Below are positions 1-7,579 of a DNA stretch of 32,843 bases, piece by piece. A program made the position numbers and the translations under genes. The stretch lies in assembly GCA_029077775.1 (NCBI GenBank), contig JAQNCU010000002.1, positions 1-32,843 on the forward strand, read 5' to 3'. Source of the stretch: Acidocella sp. GTDB lineage: Bacteria > Pseudomonadota > Alphaproteobacteria > Acetobacterales > Acetobacteraceae. The notes beneath the pieces were generated by a model. That model had not been told where the DNA came from. It did not search any database and saw only the letters and a list, made by a program, of their open reading frames with translations. Numbering within the stretch: position 1 is the stretch's first letter; every line of letters starts with the position of its first letter.

Positions 1-1651
1 CCAGCACCGCGGCGCCGACCAGCGCCTCGCCCTCCGTCACCACGCCCAGATGCACGAACAGCACCCCAAGTTTTTTCTGCGTGTCGGTGATGGTGATGCG
101 CAGGCCATCGGCGCCTGTGACAATGCCGCAATCCCCCAGTTGTCCGCCGCTTTCGGCGTAAAATGGGGTTTGGTTGACGAGAATGGCGATGTGCTGGCCA
201 GAGGTGGCGGTGGTCGCCGGGGTGGCATCTACGATCAGCGCGGTGATGGTGGCTTCAGCGGTTTCCGTGCTGTAGCCGAGGAACTCGGTCGCACCCAGAT
301 TGTCCTTTAGTTCAAACCAGAGGGATTCTGTGGCGGCCTCGCCCGAGCCTGCCCAGGCGGCACGCGCACGGGTGCGCTGTTCGGCCATGGCTTTATTGAA
401 GCCTTCGATATCGACGGATTTATCGGCTTCGCGCAGCGCATCCTGGGTGAGGTCGAGCGGGAAGCCGAAGGTGTCGTAGAGTTTGAACGCCACGGCACCG
501 GGCAGGGCAGCGCCGGGGGCAAGCTTGGCGGCTTCCTCATCCAGCAGGGTCATGCCGCGGTCGAGCATGGCGCGGAAGCGGTTTTCCTCCAGCCGCAAGG
601 TCTCCGTGATCAAGGGCTCGGCGGCGGTGAGTTCAGGGTAGGCCTGGCCCATCTGGCGGGTGAGGGCGGGAACCAGACGGTACATCAGCGGCTCGGAAGC
701 ACCCATGACATAGGCGTGGCGCATGGCGCGGCGCATAATGCGGCGCAGCACGTAACCCCGGCCTTCATTCGAGGGCAGGACGCCATCGGCCATGAGGAAC
801 GAGGTGCTGCGCAGATGATCCGCGACCACGCGGTGGCTGGTTTTGAACGGCCCGTCCGGGGCTTGCCCGGTCGCCTCTGCCGAGGCGAGGATGAGGGCGC
901 GCAGCGTGTCGGTGTCGTAATTATCGTGCTTGCCCTGCAATATGGCGGCGAAGCGTTCCAACCCCATGCCTGTGTCGATCGAGGGGCGGGGCAGGGTCAT
1001 GCGGGTGCCGGGCGGGCCATCCTCGTACTGCATGAAGACGAGGTTCCAGATTTCGATGAAACGGTCGCCGTCTTCATCCGGGCTGCCGGGCGGGCCGCCG
1101 GGGATGGCGGGGCCGTGGTCGTAGAAAATCTCCGAGCAGGGGCCGCAGGGTCCGGTATCGCCCATTTTCCAGAAATTATCGTCGGTGGCGATGCGGATGA
1201 TTTTATCATCCCCCAGCCCGGCGATTTTTTTCCATAAGGCGATGGCCTCGTCATCGGTGTGGTAGACCGTGACCAGGAGTTTTTCCGCCGGTAGCCCGAA
1301 ATCCCGCGTGAGCAGGGTCCAGGCGTGCAGGATGGCTTGTTCCTTAAAATAATCGCCGAACGAGAAATTGCCCAGCATCTCGAAGAAGGTATGGTGCCGC
1401 GCGGTGTAGCCGACATTGTCGAGGTCGTTATGCTTGCCGCCCGCGCGCACGCATTTCTGCGCCGAGGTGGCGCGGACATAGGGGCGTTTTTCCTGGCCTG
1501 TGAACACGTTTTTGAACGGCACCATGCCAGCACTGGTGAACAGCAGGCTGGGGTCGTTGCGCGGGACCAAGGGCGCGCTGGGGACGATCTGGTGACCGTT
1601 ACGCGCGAAATAATTCAGGAAGGTGGCGCGGATATCGTTACTTGTGACCAT
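1..1651 (-). CDS. alaS: Alanine--tRNA ligase, N-terminal 550 residues (3' end cut by window edge)
   Basis: Charges tRNA-Ala with alanine in the cytoplasm. Reading from 1651 down, the protein starts MVTSNDIRATFLNYFARNGH, typical of the class II catalytic core of AlaRS. It continues with the motif-2 region (HHTFFEMLGNFSFGDYF), the GPCGPCSEI stretch, the GMGLERF motif-3 region and the tRNA-recognition helical domain (NEGRGYVLRRIMRRA). The fragment ends in the first part of the editing domain. AlaRS is usually about 880 residues, so roughly the last third lies outside the window. The start is secure: an in-frame TAA lies four codons upstream of the ATG at 1651. No clear Shine-Dalgarno precedes it. 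It lies 67 bp downstream of the recA stop on the same strand, so read-through from recA is possible. Confidence 0.97.
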   Translation of the reverse strand, partial: MVTSNDIRATFLNYFARNGHQIVPSAPLVPRNDPSLLFTSAGMVPFKNVFTGQEKRPYVRATSAQKCVRAGGKHNDLDNVGYTARHHTFFEMLGNFSFGDYFKEQAILHAWTLLTRDFGLPAEKLLVTVYHTDDEAIALWKKIAGLGDDKIIRIATDDNFWKMGDTGPCGPCSEIFYDHGPAIPGGPPGSPDEDGDRFIEIWNLVFMQYEDGPPGTRMTLPRPSIDTGMGLERFAAILQGKHDNYDTDTLRALILASAEATGQAPDGPFKTSHRVVADHLRSTSFLMADGVLPSNEGRGYVLRRIMRRAMRHAYVMGASEPLMYRLVPALTRQMGQAYPELTAAEPLITETLRLEENRFRAMLDRGMTLLDEEAAKLAPGAALPGAVAFKLYDTFGFPLDLTQDALREADKSVDIEGFNKAMAEQRTRARAAWAGSGEAATESLWFELKDNLGATEFLGYSTETAEATITALIVDATPATTATSGQHIAILVNQTPFYAESGGQLGDCGIVTGADGLRITITDTQKKLGVLFVHLGVVTEGEALVGAAVL

Positions 1652-1718
1652 GCAGCGGGATTACAGGCTCGGCTGGCTTTCGCCAAGTATGCGCGGCCGA
1701 CCAGGGGCCGAGCGCACT

Positions 1719-2852
1719 CTAATCCGCCGCGTCGCTCTCGACCTCGCCAGTGTCGGCGACCAATAATGCTTCGGCGATGGTGGCTGACTGGTCGCGGATT
1801 TTTTTCTCGATGGCGTCGGCGATCTTGGGGTTCTCGCGCAGAAATTGCTTGGCGTTTTCACGGCCCTGGCCGATTCGCTGGCTGTCGTGACTGAACCAGG
1901 CCCCGGATTTTTCGACGACCCCTGCCTTCACGCCGAGATCGACCAGTTCGCCCATTTTGGAGATGCCCTCACCGAACATGATGTCGAATTCGACCTGCCG
2001 GAACGGTGGGGCGAGTTTGTTTTTCACGACCTTCACGCGGGTATGGTTGCCGGTCACGTCCTCTCGGTCTTTGATCGAGCCTGTGCGGCGGATTTCCATG
2101 CGGATGGAGGCGTAGAATTTCAGCGCGTTGCCGCCCGTGGTGGTCTCCGGGTTGCCGAACATCACACCGATTTTCAAGCGGATCTGGTTGAGGAAGATCA
2201 GCATGGTGTTGCTGCGCGCGACCGAGCCCGTGATTTTACGCAGCGCCTGGCTCATCAGCCGGGCATGCAGGCCGACATGGGTGTCCCCCATTTCGCCTTC
2301 GAGTTCAGCGCGGGGGACCAGGGCGGCGACGGAATCGATGACCAGAACGTCGATCGAGCCGGAGCGGACCAAAGTGTCGGCGATCTCCAGCCCTTGTTCG
2401 CCGGTATCGGGCTGGGAGATCAGCAGATTATCGACATCGACGCCGAGCTTGCGGGCATAAGTGGGGTCGAGCGCGTGTTCCGCGTCGATAAAGGCGCAAA
2501 TGCCGCCACGCTTCTGGGCCTCGGCGATGGCGTGCAAGGCGAGCGTGGTTTTGCCCGAGCTTTCCGGGCCGTAGATTTCAATGACACGGCCACGGGGCAG
2601 GCCGCCAATGCCCAAAGCGAGGTCAAGCCCAAGGGAGCCCGATGAGATGACATCAATCGCCTCACCCGTGCCTTTGGCGCCCATGCGCATGATGGAGCCC
2701 TTGCCGAAAGCGCGCTCGATCTGCGCCATGGCGGCGTCCAACGCCTTGTTTTTTTCCATATCGGGCTTGCCTCCGGTTGCAGGAATATCAGCATCCGACA
2801 TCGAATCGACCGCCGTCAAACGCCGTTTTTGTGATGATACCGATACAACCAT
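1719..2852 (-). CDS. recA: Recombinase RecA
   Basis: ATP-dependent strand-exchange protein and co-protease of LexA; central to homologous recombination and the SOS response. Visible are the family core ERAFGKGSIMRMG, Walker A GPESSGKTT, the Walker B-like LVIDSVAAL and the DNA-binding loop region with FLNQIRLKIG and NPETTTGGNALKF. Two starts are possible. The ATG at 2852 has AAAGGA 8 nt upstream and adds 31 residues before the usual RecA N-terminus. The ATG at 2759 gives the canonical MEKNKALDAA start and has GGAGG (2770-2774) 10 nt upstream. The longer form is listed because its Shine-Dalgarno spacing is better; the shorter form matches the family (345 residues). The AT-rich upstream region carries SOS-type operators. 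alaS follows downstream on the same strand. Confidence 0.98.
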   Translation of the reverse strand: MVVSVSSQKRRLTAVDSMSDADIPATGGKPDMEKNKALDAAMAQIERAFGKGSIMRMGAKGTGEAIDVISSGSLGLDLALGIGGLPRGRVIEIYGPESSGKTTLALHAIAEAQKRGGICAFIDAEHALDPTYARKLGVDVDNLLISQPDTGEQGLEIADTLVRSGSIDVLVIDSVAALVPRAELEGEMGDTHVGLHARLMSQALRKITGSVARSNTMLIFLNQIRLKIGVMFGNPETTTGGNALKFYASIRMEIRRTGSIKDREDVTGNHTRVKVVKNKLAPPFRQVEFDIMFGEGISKMGELVDLGVKAGVVEKSGAWFSHDSQRIGQGRENAKQFLRENPKIADAIEKKIRDQSATIAEALLVADTGEVESDAAD

Positions 2853-2896
2853 AACGTGTTTCCTTTGAAATGCCAGTGCGAATCGTCAACAGGAGA

Positions 2897-2925
2897 TTTA
2901 CACGAATTGCACATAGAGGGAACAA
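2897..2925 (-). promoter_or_regulatory. Putative recA promoter
   Basis: On the minus strand TTGTTC (2925-2920) and TGTAAA (2902-2897) are separated by 17 nt, a sigma70-like arrangement. A start of transcription near 2890 would give a leader of about 38 nt before the ATG at 2852. The -35 overlaps the imperfect SOS box at 2920-2934. Inferred from sequence only. Confidence 0.45.
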
Positions 2926-2934
2926 AATAGCAAC
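2920..2934 (-). promoter_or_regulatory. Imperfect LexA (SOS) box overlapping recA -35
   Basis: On the minus strand the sequence is GTTG-N7-GTTC, one mismatch from the alphaproteobacterial LexA direct repeat GTTC-N7-GTTC. It is in the recA sense orientation and overlaps the proposed -35, where repressor binding would block transcription. The single mismatch makes this less certain than the box at 2952-2966. Confidence 0.45.
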
Positions 2935-2951
2935 ACATAAATTAACTATTT

Positions 2952-2966
2952 GTTCAGTTTTTGTTC
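2952..2966 (+). promoter_or_regulatory. LexA (SOS) box upstream of recA, perfect GTTC-N7-GTTC
   Basis: The plus strand reads GTTC, seven bases, GTTC (2952-2955 and 2963-2966). This exactly matches the alphaproteobacterial LexA consensus GTTC-N7-GTTC. It lies about 100 bp upstream of recA in the recA-argG gap, in the opposite orientation to recA. The position before recA makes SOS control the natural reading. Confidence 0.75.
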
Positions 2967-3008
2967 TGATTTTTTATCGGTGTTAAGGTCTCGCGCCGCC
3001 GCGCTAAT

Positions 3009-4235
3009 TTACAGGGCGCCGCCGCGCCGGCCAATCGCGGCACCCAGGCGTAGGCGCAGCGCGTTCAGCTTGATGAACCCGGCAGCGTCTTGCTGGTTAT
3101 AGGCGCCGGCATCATCCTCGAACGTGACCATGCGGGTGGAATAGAGCGAGTGCGGGCTCTCCCGCCCCGTGACGATGACATTGCCCTTATACAGTTTCAA
3201 ACGGACCGTGCCGGTCACCGAGGCCTGGGAAGTGTCGATGAGGGCCTGCAGCATCCGGCGCTCAGGCGAGAACCAGAAGCCGTTATAGATCAACTCGGCA
3301 TAGCGCGGCATGATGCTGTCTTTAAGGTGGCCGGCCTCGCGGTCCAGTGTGATAGACTCGATGGCGCGGTGGGCGGCGAGCAAGATGGTGCCGCCCGGGG
3401 TCTCGTATACGCCGCGGGATTTCATGCCGACAAAGCGGTTCTCGACGAGGTCCAGGCGGCCAATGCCGTTGGCGCGGCCATATTCGTTCAGGCGCGTGAG
3501 GAGGGTGGCGGGCGAGAGTGCTGCGCCGTTGATGCCGACGGCGTCCCCTGCGGCAAAGTCGATGGTGATTTCAGTGGGCTGGTCCGGCGCATCGAGCGGG
3601 CTGATGGTGCGCTGATAGACCATCTCCTCCGGTGCGGCGGCAGGGTCTTCGAGGATTTTGCCCTCGGAAGACGAATGCAGCAAATTGGCATCGACCGAGA
3701 ACGGGGCCTCGCCGCGTTTGTCCTTCGTGATGGGGATCTGGTTGGCCTCGGCATATTCCAGCAGGCGGGTGCGCGAGGTAAGGTCCCATTCGCGCCAGGG
3801 GGCGATGACGCGGATATTCGGGTTCAGGGCGTAATAGCCAAGCTCGAACCGGACCTGGTCGTTGCCTTTGCCGGTGGCACCATGGGCGACGGCGTCGGCG
3901 CCGACAGCCTCGGCGATCTCGATCTGGCGCTGGGCGATGAGCGGGCGGGCGATGGAGGTGCCGAGCAGATATTGGCCCTCATACAAGGCGTTGGCGCGGA
4001 ACATCGGGAAGACGAAATCCTTGACGAAGACCTCGCGCAGATCCTCGATGAAGATATCCTTCACGCCGAACATCTCGGCTTTTTTACGGGCGGGCTCCAG
4101 TTCCTCGCCCTGGCCGATATCGGCGGTGAAGGTCACAACCTCGCATTGATAGGTGTTTTGCAGCCAGCGCAGGATGACCGAGGTATCGAGCCCGCCGGAA
4201 TAGGCGAGGACGATCTTTTTGATGTTTTTTTCCAT
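3009..4235 (-). CDS. argG: Argininosuccinate synthase
   Basis: Condenses citrulline and aspartate with ATP to argininosuccinate, the penultimate step of arginine biosynthesis. The 408-residue length is normal for the family. The N-terminal ATP pyrophosphatase loop YSGGLDTS is at residues 12-19, followed by FTADIGQGEE, GATGKGNDQVRFE and the C-terminal synthetase segment with NRFVGMKSRGVYETPGG. The ATG at 4235 gives the expected MEKNIKKIVLAYSGG start, although the upstream Shine-Dalgarno is weak. It ends upstream of the recA control region on the same strand; no argH or argF is adjacent, so it is likely transcribed alone or with its upstream neighbours. Confidence 0.98.
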   Translation of the reverse strand: MEKNIKKIVLAYSGGLDTSVILRWLQNTYQCEVVTFTADIGQGEELEPARKKAEMFGVKDIFIEDLREVFVKDFVFPMFRANALYEGQYLLGTSIARPLIAQRQIEIAEAVGADAVAHGATGKGNDQVRFELGYYALNPNIRVIAPWREWDLTSRTRLLEYAEANQIPITKDKRGEAPFSVDANLLHSSSEGKILEDPAAAPEEMVYQRTISPLDAPDQPTEITIDFAAGDAVGINGAALSPATLLTRLNEYGRANGIGRLDLVENRFVGMKSRGVYETPGGTILLAAHRAIESITLDREAGHLKDSIMPRYAELIYNGFWFSPERRMLQALIDTSQASVTGTVRLKLYKGNVIVTGRESPHSLYSTRMVTFEDDAGAYNQQDAAGFIKLNALRLRLGAAIGRRGGAL

Positions 4236-4284
4236 ATGCCGGGTTTTATGGGGTTGCGGGGTTTAGGCAAGGGCTGTGTGTGTT

Positions 4285-5028
4285 TTACCCCCGGCCGATG
4301 AAGGGCATGTTGGTGGCCATGATCGTGATGAACGGGATGTTCGCGTCCAGCGGCAGGGTGGCCATGTGCAAGATGATACGACCGATTTCGGAGACATCCA
4401 TCACGGGCTCGGGCATGATCCGGCCATCGGGCTGGGGCACGCCCTGGGGCATCTGGCTTGTCATCGGCGTGGCGGCGTTGCCAATATCGATCTGGCCGCA
4501 GGCGATGGAAAAGGGCCGGCCGTCAAGCGCGATGGATTTGGTGAGGCCCGTGACGCCGTGTTTGCTGGCGGTATAGGGCGCGCTGCCGGGGCGCGGGCTG
4601 TGGGCCGAGATCGAGCCGTTATTGATGATGCGCCCGCCCTGCGGTGATTGGTCGCGCATCTGCCGGAAGGCGGCGCGGGCGCAGAGGAACATGGCATCGA
4701 GGTTGACGGCGGTAACGGATTTCCACTGCGTCCAGGTGAGGTCGCCAAAGCTGGTGGCCGGGGTGAAGCTGCCCGCATTGTTGAATAACAGGTCCAGCCG
4801 CCCGAATTTTGCCCGGGTGGCGGCGAACAGGGCGGTGACCGCGCTCTCATCCGTCACATCCGTGGGCAGTGCGAGGACATTGCCGCCGGGCGCGCGCGCG
4901 CGGGTCTCGGCAAGTGCGGTCTCCCGGCGCCCGGCCAAAACCACGTTCCAGCCCGCATTGGCCAGAGACAGGGCGCAGGCGCGGCCAATGCCGCTACCCG
5001 CACCCGTGATCAGCGCGGTTTGCGGCAT
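4285..5028 (-). CDS. SDR-family NAD(P)-dependent oxidoreductase
   Basis: Classical short-chain dehydrogenase/reductase of 247 residues. The cofactor loop TGAGSGIG is at residues 8-15, NNAG at 83-86, the catalytic Ser at about 139 (NGSIS) and YTASK at 152-156 giving the Tyr-x-x-x-Lys pair. The basic residues after beta-2 (AGRRE) suggest NADP(H) preference. The substrate cannot be read from the sequence. Its ATG directly follows the stop of the sterol-desaturase-family gene (TGA then ATG, no gap), so the two are translationally coupled. This supports a shared pathway in which the hydroxylase makes an alcohol that the SDR oxidises, or the SDR reduces a related ketone; that pathway is inference. 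Confidence 0.93.
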   Translation of the reverse strand: MPQTALITGAGSGIGRACALSLANAGWNVVLAGRRETALAETRARAPGGNVLALPTDVTDESAVTALFAATRAKFGRLDLLFNNAGSFTPATSFGDLTWTQWKSVTAVNLDAMFLCARAAFRQMRDQSPQGGRIINNGSISAHSPRPGSAPYTASKHGVTGLTKSIALDGRPFSIACGQIDIGNAATPMTSQMPQGVPQPDGRIMPEPVMDVSEIGRIILHMATLPLDANIPFITIMATNMPFIGRG

Positions 5029-5973
5029 TCAGGGTTGAGGGCGCGGGCGGGTTTGGGTGAGGGCGCGCAGGAACAGGCGGGCACCGGCAAGCTGCTGGGC
5101 GACATATCCGCCGCTGGCCATGGCCTCGGGCGCGCGGGCGTCGCCGGTCGGGAAATAGGCGTTCGTGAAATCCGCCGTGTGGAACAGGATGTCCCACACG
5201 GAAAACACCGCGCCGTAATTGCACGAGCGGCGGCCCGCCGCGCGCATGGCGTGGTGGCGGCGGTGGAAGCGCGGGGAGACCAGGACATATTCCGCCGGGC
5301 CGAAGGAAAGTTTGATGTTGGCGTGCGAAAGGCTTTCCATGAACCGCAGCAGCAATATCAGCAGCGGGAATTGCAAGGGCGGAATGCCGATGGCGAGGCC
5401 GACGACGAAGAACCACGCGAACGAGATCAAATCGTCCAGGATATGGTTGCGGTCATCGGACCAGAAGCTCATTTGCCGTTGCGCGTGGTGCAGCGCGTGC
5501 AACGCGTACCAGGCGCGAAAGCGGTGCGAGAGGCGGTGACGCCAGTAATCAGCGCCATCGAGGATTAGCGCGTAGATGAGAAAGGTGACAACCGGGTGGC
5601 CGAACAGGCCGGGGATGAGGGATTCGAGGTCGGGCGGGATGAACCCGGCATCGACCAGCGCACCGGAGAACGCGGTTTGCACCTGGTAGAATAACAGGAA
5701 GCTGACCACCGGGATGATGCCGACACGCGAGAGCAGCGTGTAGAGCACATCGACCGCGACGGCTTTTTTGTCGGGCCAGCGTTCCACCGGGAACGCGGCC
5801 TCCAACGGCCAGCAGATGGCATAGGTGGCGAGCACGGCGAACAGGCCATAGACACATACCAGGGCCCAGTCGAAGGACAGATCCGACCATTGCATCCAGC
5901 CGCAGCGATAGAGCACGGGCAGGATGGCGTATTGGTCGATATAGCCCGCGATGATGCTGAAAAACCGGTCCAT
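5029..5973 (-). CDS. Sterol desaturase / fatty acid hydroxylase family membrane di-iron protein
   Basis: Integral membrane di-iron oxygenase of 314 residues. The three histidine clusters of the family are present: HRLSH at 146-150, HALHH at 159-163 and HRRHH at 237-241, with an additional His in SLSHAN near 217 and the NYG motif after the last cluster. Hydrophobic segments lie at about 36-58, 85-97, 126-140 and 180-212. Family members hydroxylate or desaturate sterols, hopanoids, fatty acids or carotenoids; the substrate is not determinable here. The ATG at 5973 was chosen because the open frame further upstream overlaps the HAD gene and lacks family similarity. No clear Shine-Dalgarno precedes it. 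It lies 32 bp downstream of the HAD/membrane gene and abuts the SDR gene. Confidence 0.9.
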   Translation of the reverse strand: MDRFFSIIAGYIDQYAILPVLYRCGWMQWSDLSFDWALVCVYGLFAVLATYAICWPLEAAFPVERWPDKKAVAVDVLYTLLSRVGIIPVVSFLLFYQVQTAFSGALVDAGFIPPDLESLIPGLFGHPVVTFLIYALILDGADYWRHRLSHRFRAWYALHALHHAQRQMSFWSDDRNHILDDLISFAWFFVVGLAIGIPPLQFPLLILLLRFMESLSHANIKLSFGPAEYVLVSPRFHRRHHAMRAAGRRSCNYGAVFSVWDILFHTADFTNAYFPTGDARAPEAMASGGYVAQQLAGARLFLRALTQTRPRPQP

Positions 5974-6005
5974 GACGGGAATATAGCCGATGCAGCGGCG
6001 TGCGG

Positions 6006-7409
6006 CTATCTTTGGCGGTTGATCAGATGCGCGTGGCGGGCGGCGTTCAACAGCTCCCGCCGGGCGAGGAACAGGGTCCATGTGAGGAACGACATTGTGG
6101 GGATAGGCGGCACGCCGTGGATGCCAGCTGTGATGAGGCGGGTGGCCAGCGCGAGCAGGAGGAAGGCGAGCTGGAGGAGCCGGAGTGGCAAAGCTGGCCA
6201 GGTGGCGTGGGCGGCACCAGCCGGGGGGGCGAGGCGGTAAGCGAAATAGCCGAATGAGCGTGCCGCGATCTGCGCGCCGCCCGCCAGCAGGGCGATGGGG
6301 GTGGCGGGCAAGAGGACCAGCAGGGCGAAGCTGCGGAACCATTGTAGCACTGGGTATAGCCAGACCCGGCTGGATTTATCGAGCCGGTTATAGATGAAAT
6401 ACACAAGGCGGAGGGCGGCCAGGGCTGCGGCCCAGGATGTAATTTGCGCGAGCGAGCGGTGGGCGGGCAGCAAATCAAGACCCAAAACGCCATAAAGTAT
6501 AGCGGGGGTCCAGGCTTTGACCTCGAAATAAGGCTCGCCAAAATCGCGGGCCTGCGGCGTGAGGACAGGCTCAGCCTCGAACCGCGCGGCGCAGCGGTCG
6601 TTCTCGGCGTATCCGGCCTCATAGACCGACCAGAACGACGCGAAGAGGAAGCAAATGGCGGCCAGGGTGGTGAGGCCAATAGGTGTTGAGGTGGCGGCGA
6701 GCAGCAACCAGAAGCCGAGATCCTCGATGCATAATTGCCTGAGCACGCCGGGCTGGCCAGGGCGTTTAACGCGACTGAGATAATCGCCCGGAAAATAGAT
6801 GCGCGAGAGTGCACGATAAAACCGCGCGGCACGCCATTTTACGAGCAGCGGGTGGGCGCATACCGCCAAAGCAGGGGCATCATCTGTGGAATCAGTAATC
6901 AGCATGGCGGGGGCAAGCCTTTCGGCCCCGATCAGCGCGGCCTTGCCCGCCCGGCGCTGTCCGGGTGCGAATAAGGCGCAGGCGATAAGCGGGATGTCAG
7001 CGCCGCCCATGGCAACCAGCATCGGGCGGATGAGGGGGGTGAAACCATTCGAGGCGATGGTGATGTTTTTGCCGTGCAGCGCCCGCCATAAGGCGATGTT
7101 GGTGCGTTGTGCGGCATAATGACGGCACGCCGCGCGCCAGATAATGATTGTCCATGGAAATAAACACAAAATGGTACCGACGCGGAAATTATCCCTCGTC
7201 ACGTGCCCGCCGGTGAGCCGCCACGGGGCGATGATGTCCAGGGCCTTCAGAATAATGACGGCAATAATTCCGGGGGTGGCGAGGTCGATGAAATCCTCGG
7301 TGCTGTTGCGCACATACAGGGTCTCATCGAAATCGACGAAAATCGGGCCGTCAAACGCGGCGATGGCGGCGAGGGCGGTATCCTCGGGTGTGATAGGGGG
7401 TATTTTCAA
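6006..7409 (-). CDS. HAD-superfamily phosphatase domain fused to a polytopic membrane domain
   Basis: A 467-residue two-part protein. The N-terminal third is haloacid-dehalogenase-like: DFDET at 26-30 supplies the nucleophile and acid/base aspartates, ITIASNG is a motif II candidate, and ITDSTDDAPAL resembles the acidic motif IV. The rest is strongly hydrophobic with about six to eight membrane segments and contains YEAGYAENDRCAARFEAEP, reminiscent of UbiA-type or related membrane proteins but without a clear NDxxDxxxD motif. The start is TTG at 7409: an in-frame TAA lies four codons upstream and no in-frame ATG precedes the DFDET motif. A TATAAT element ends 8 nt before the TTG, so the mRNA may be leaderless or nearly so. 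First gene of the trio with the hydroxylase and the SDR. Function unknown; lipid or prenyl-phosphate chemistry is a guess. Confidence 0.85.
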   Translation of the reverse strand: MKIPPITPEDTALAAIAAFDGPIFVDFDETLYVRNSTEDFIDLATPGIIAVIILKALDIIAPWRLTGGHVTRDNFRVGTILCLFPWTIIIWRAACRHYAAQRTNIALWRALHGKNITIASNGFTPLIRPMLVAMGGADIPLIACALFAPGQRRAGKAALIGAERLAPAMLITDSTDDAPALAVCAHPLLVKWRAARFYRALSRIYFPGDYLSRVKRPGQPGVLRQLCIEDLGFWLLLAATSTPIGLTTLAAICFLFASFWSVYEAGYAENDRCAARFEAEPVLTPQARDFGEPYFEVKAWTPAILYGVLGLDLLPAHRSLAQITSWAAALAALRLVYFIYNRLDKSSRVWLYPVLQWFRSFALLVLLPATPIALLAGGAQIAARSFGYFAYRLAPPAGAAHATWPALPLRLLQLAFLLLALATRLITAGIHGVPPIPTMSFLTWTLFLARRELLNAARHAHLINRQR

Positions 7410-7417
7410 TACAAAAC

Positions 7418-7446
7418 ATTATAATATCAGAATGAAAATATAAGAA
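7418..7446 (-). promoter_or_regulatory. Sigma70-like promoter of the HAD/membrane gene
   Basis: On the minus strand TTCTTA (7446-7441), a 17-nt spacer and a perfect TATAAT (7423-7418). The TTG start codon begins 8 nt after the -10, at or next to the predicted transcription start. The surrounding DNA is conspicuously AT-rich compared with the rest of the window. Confidence 0.55.
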
Positions 7447-7449
7447 GTA

Positions 7450-7471
7450 GCCGCTATTTATAAAAAGCGGC
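7450..7471. other. AT-loop hairpin in the 7410-7579 intergenic region
   Basis: GCCGCT (7450-7455) and AGCGGC (7466-7471) form a perfect 6-bp stem with a 10-nt A/T loop, followed on the plus strand by AAAAATTTTT. It lies just upstream of the promoter of the HAD/membrane gene. It could end transcription arriving from the right on the minus strand or be a regulator site; the sequence does not decide. Confidence 0.3.
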
Positions 7472-7540
7472 GCAAAAATTTTTGTGACTCTGGGTCGTGG
7501 GCGTGGTGCCGCCAACGCCCATGACGCAAAGTATCAAAGG

Positions 7541-7571
7541 TCTTTTTGGTTCTTTTTCTACGGAAAAAGAA
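7541..7571. repeat. Dispersed T/A hairpin element, copy 1
   Basis: TCTTTTT, three bases, then TTCTTTTTC (7550-7558), loop TACG and GAAAAAGAA (7563-7571): a perfect 9-bp stem. It lies 8 bp beyond the stop of the YVTN gene. A near copy occurs at 31850-31881, also just past gene ends. Probably a bidirectional terminator that also behaves as a dispersed intergenic repeat. Confidence 0.5.
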
Positions 7572-7579
7572 ATGTTTCC

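Noticed and set aside
1691..1715. Terminator after recA
   Set aside because: Only a bulged 4+4 bp GC stem with no T-run; too weak to list.
3090..4301. Long open frame on the plus strand opposite argG
   Set aside because: Antisense shadow caused by high GC; argG on the minus strand is unmistakable and the product shows no family features.
5974..6342. N-terminal extension of the sterol-desaturase-family gene
   Set aside because: Overlaps the end of the HAD/membrane gene in another frame and has Arg/Pro-rich, non-family sequence.
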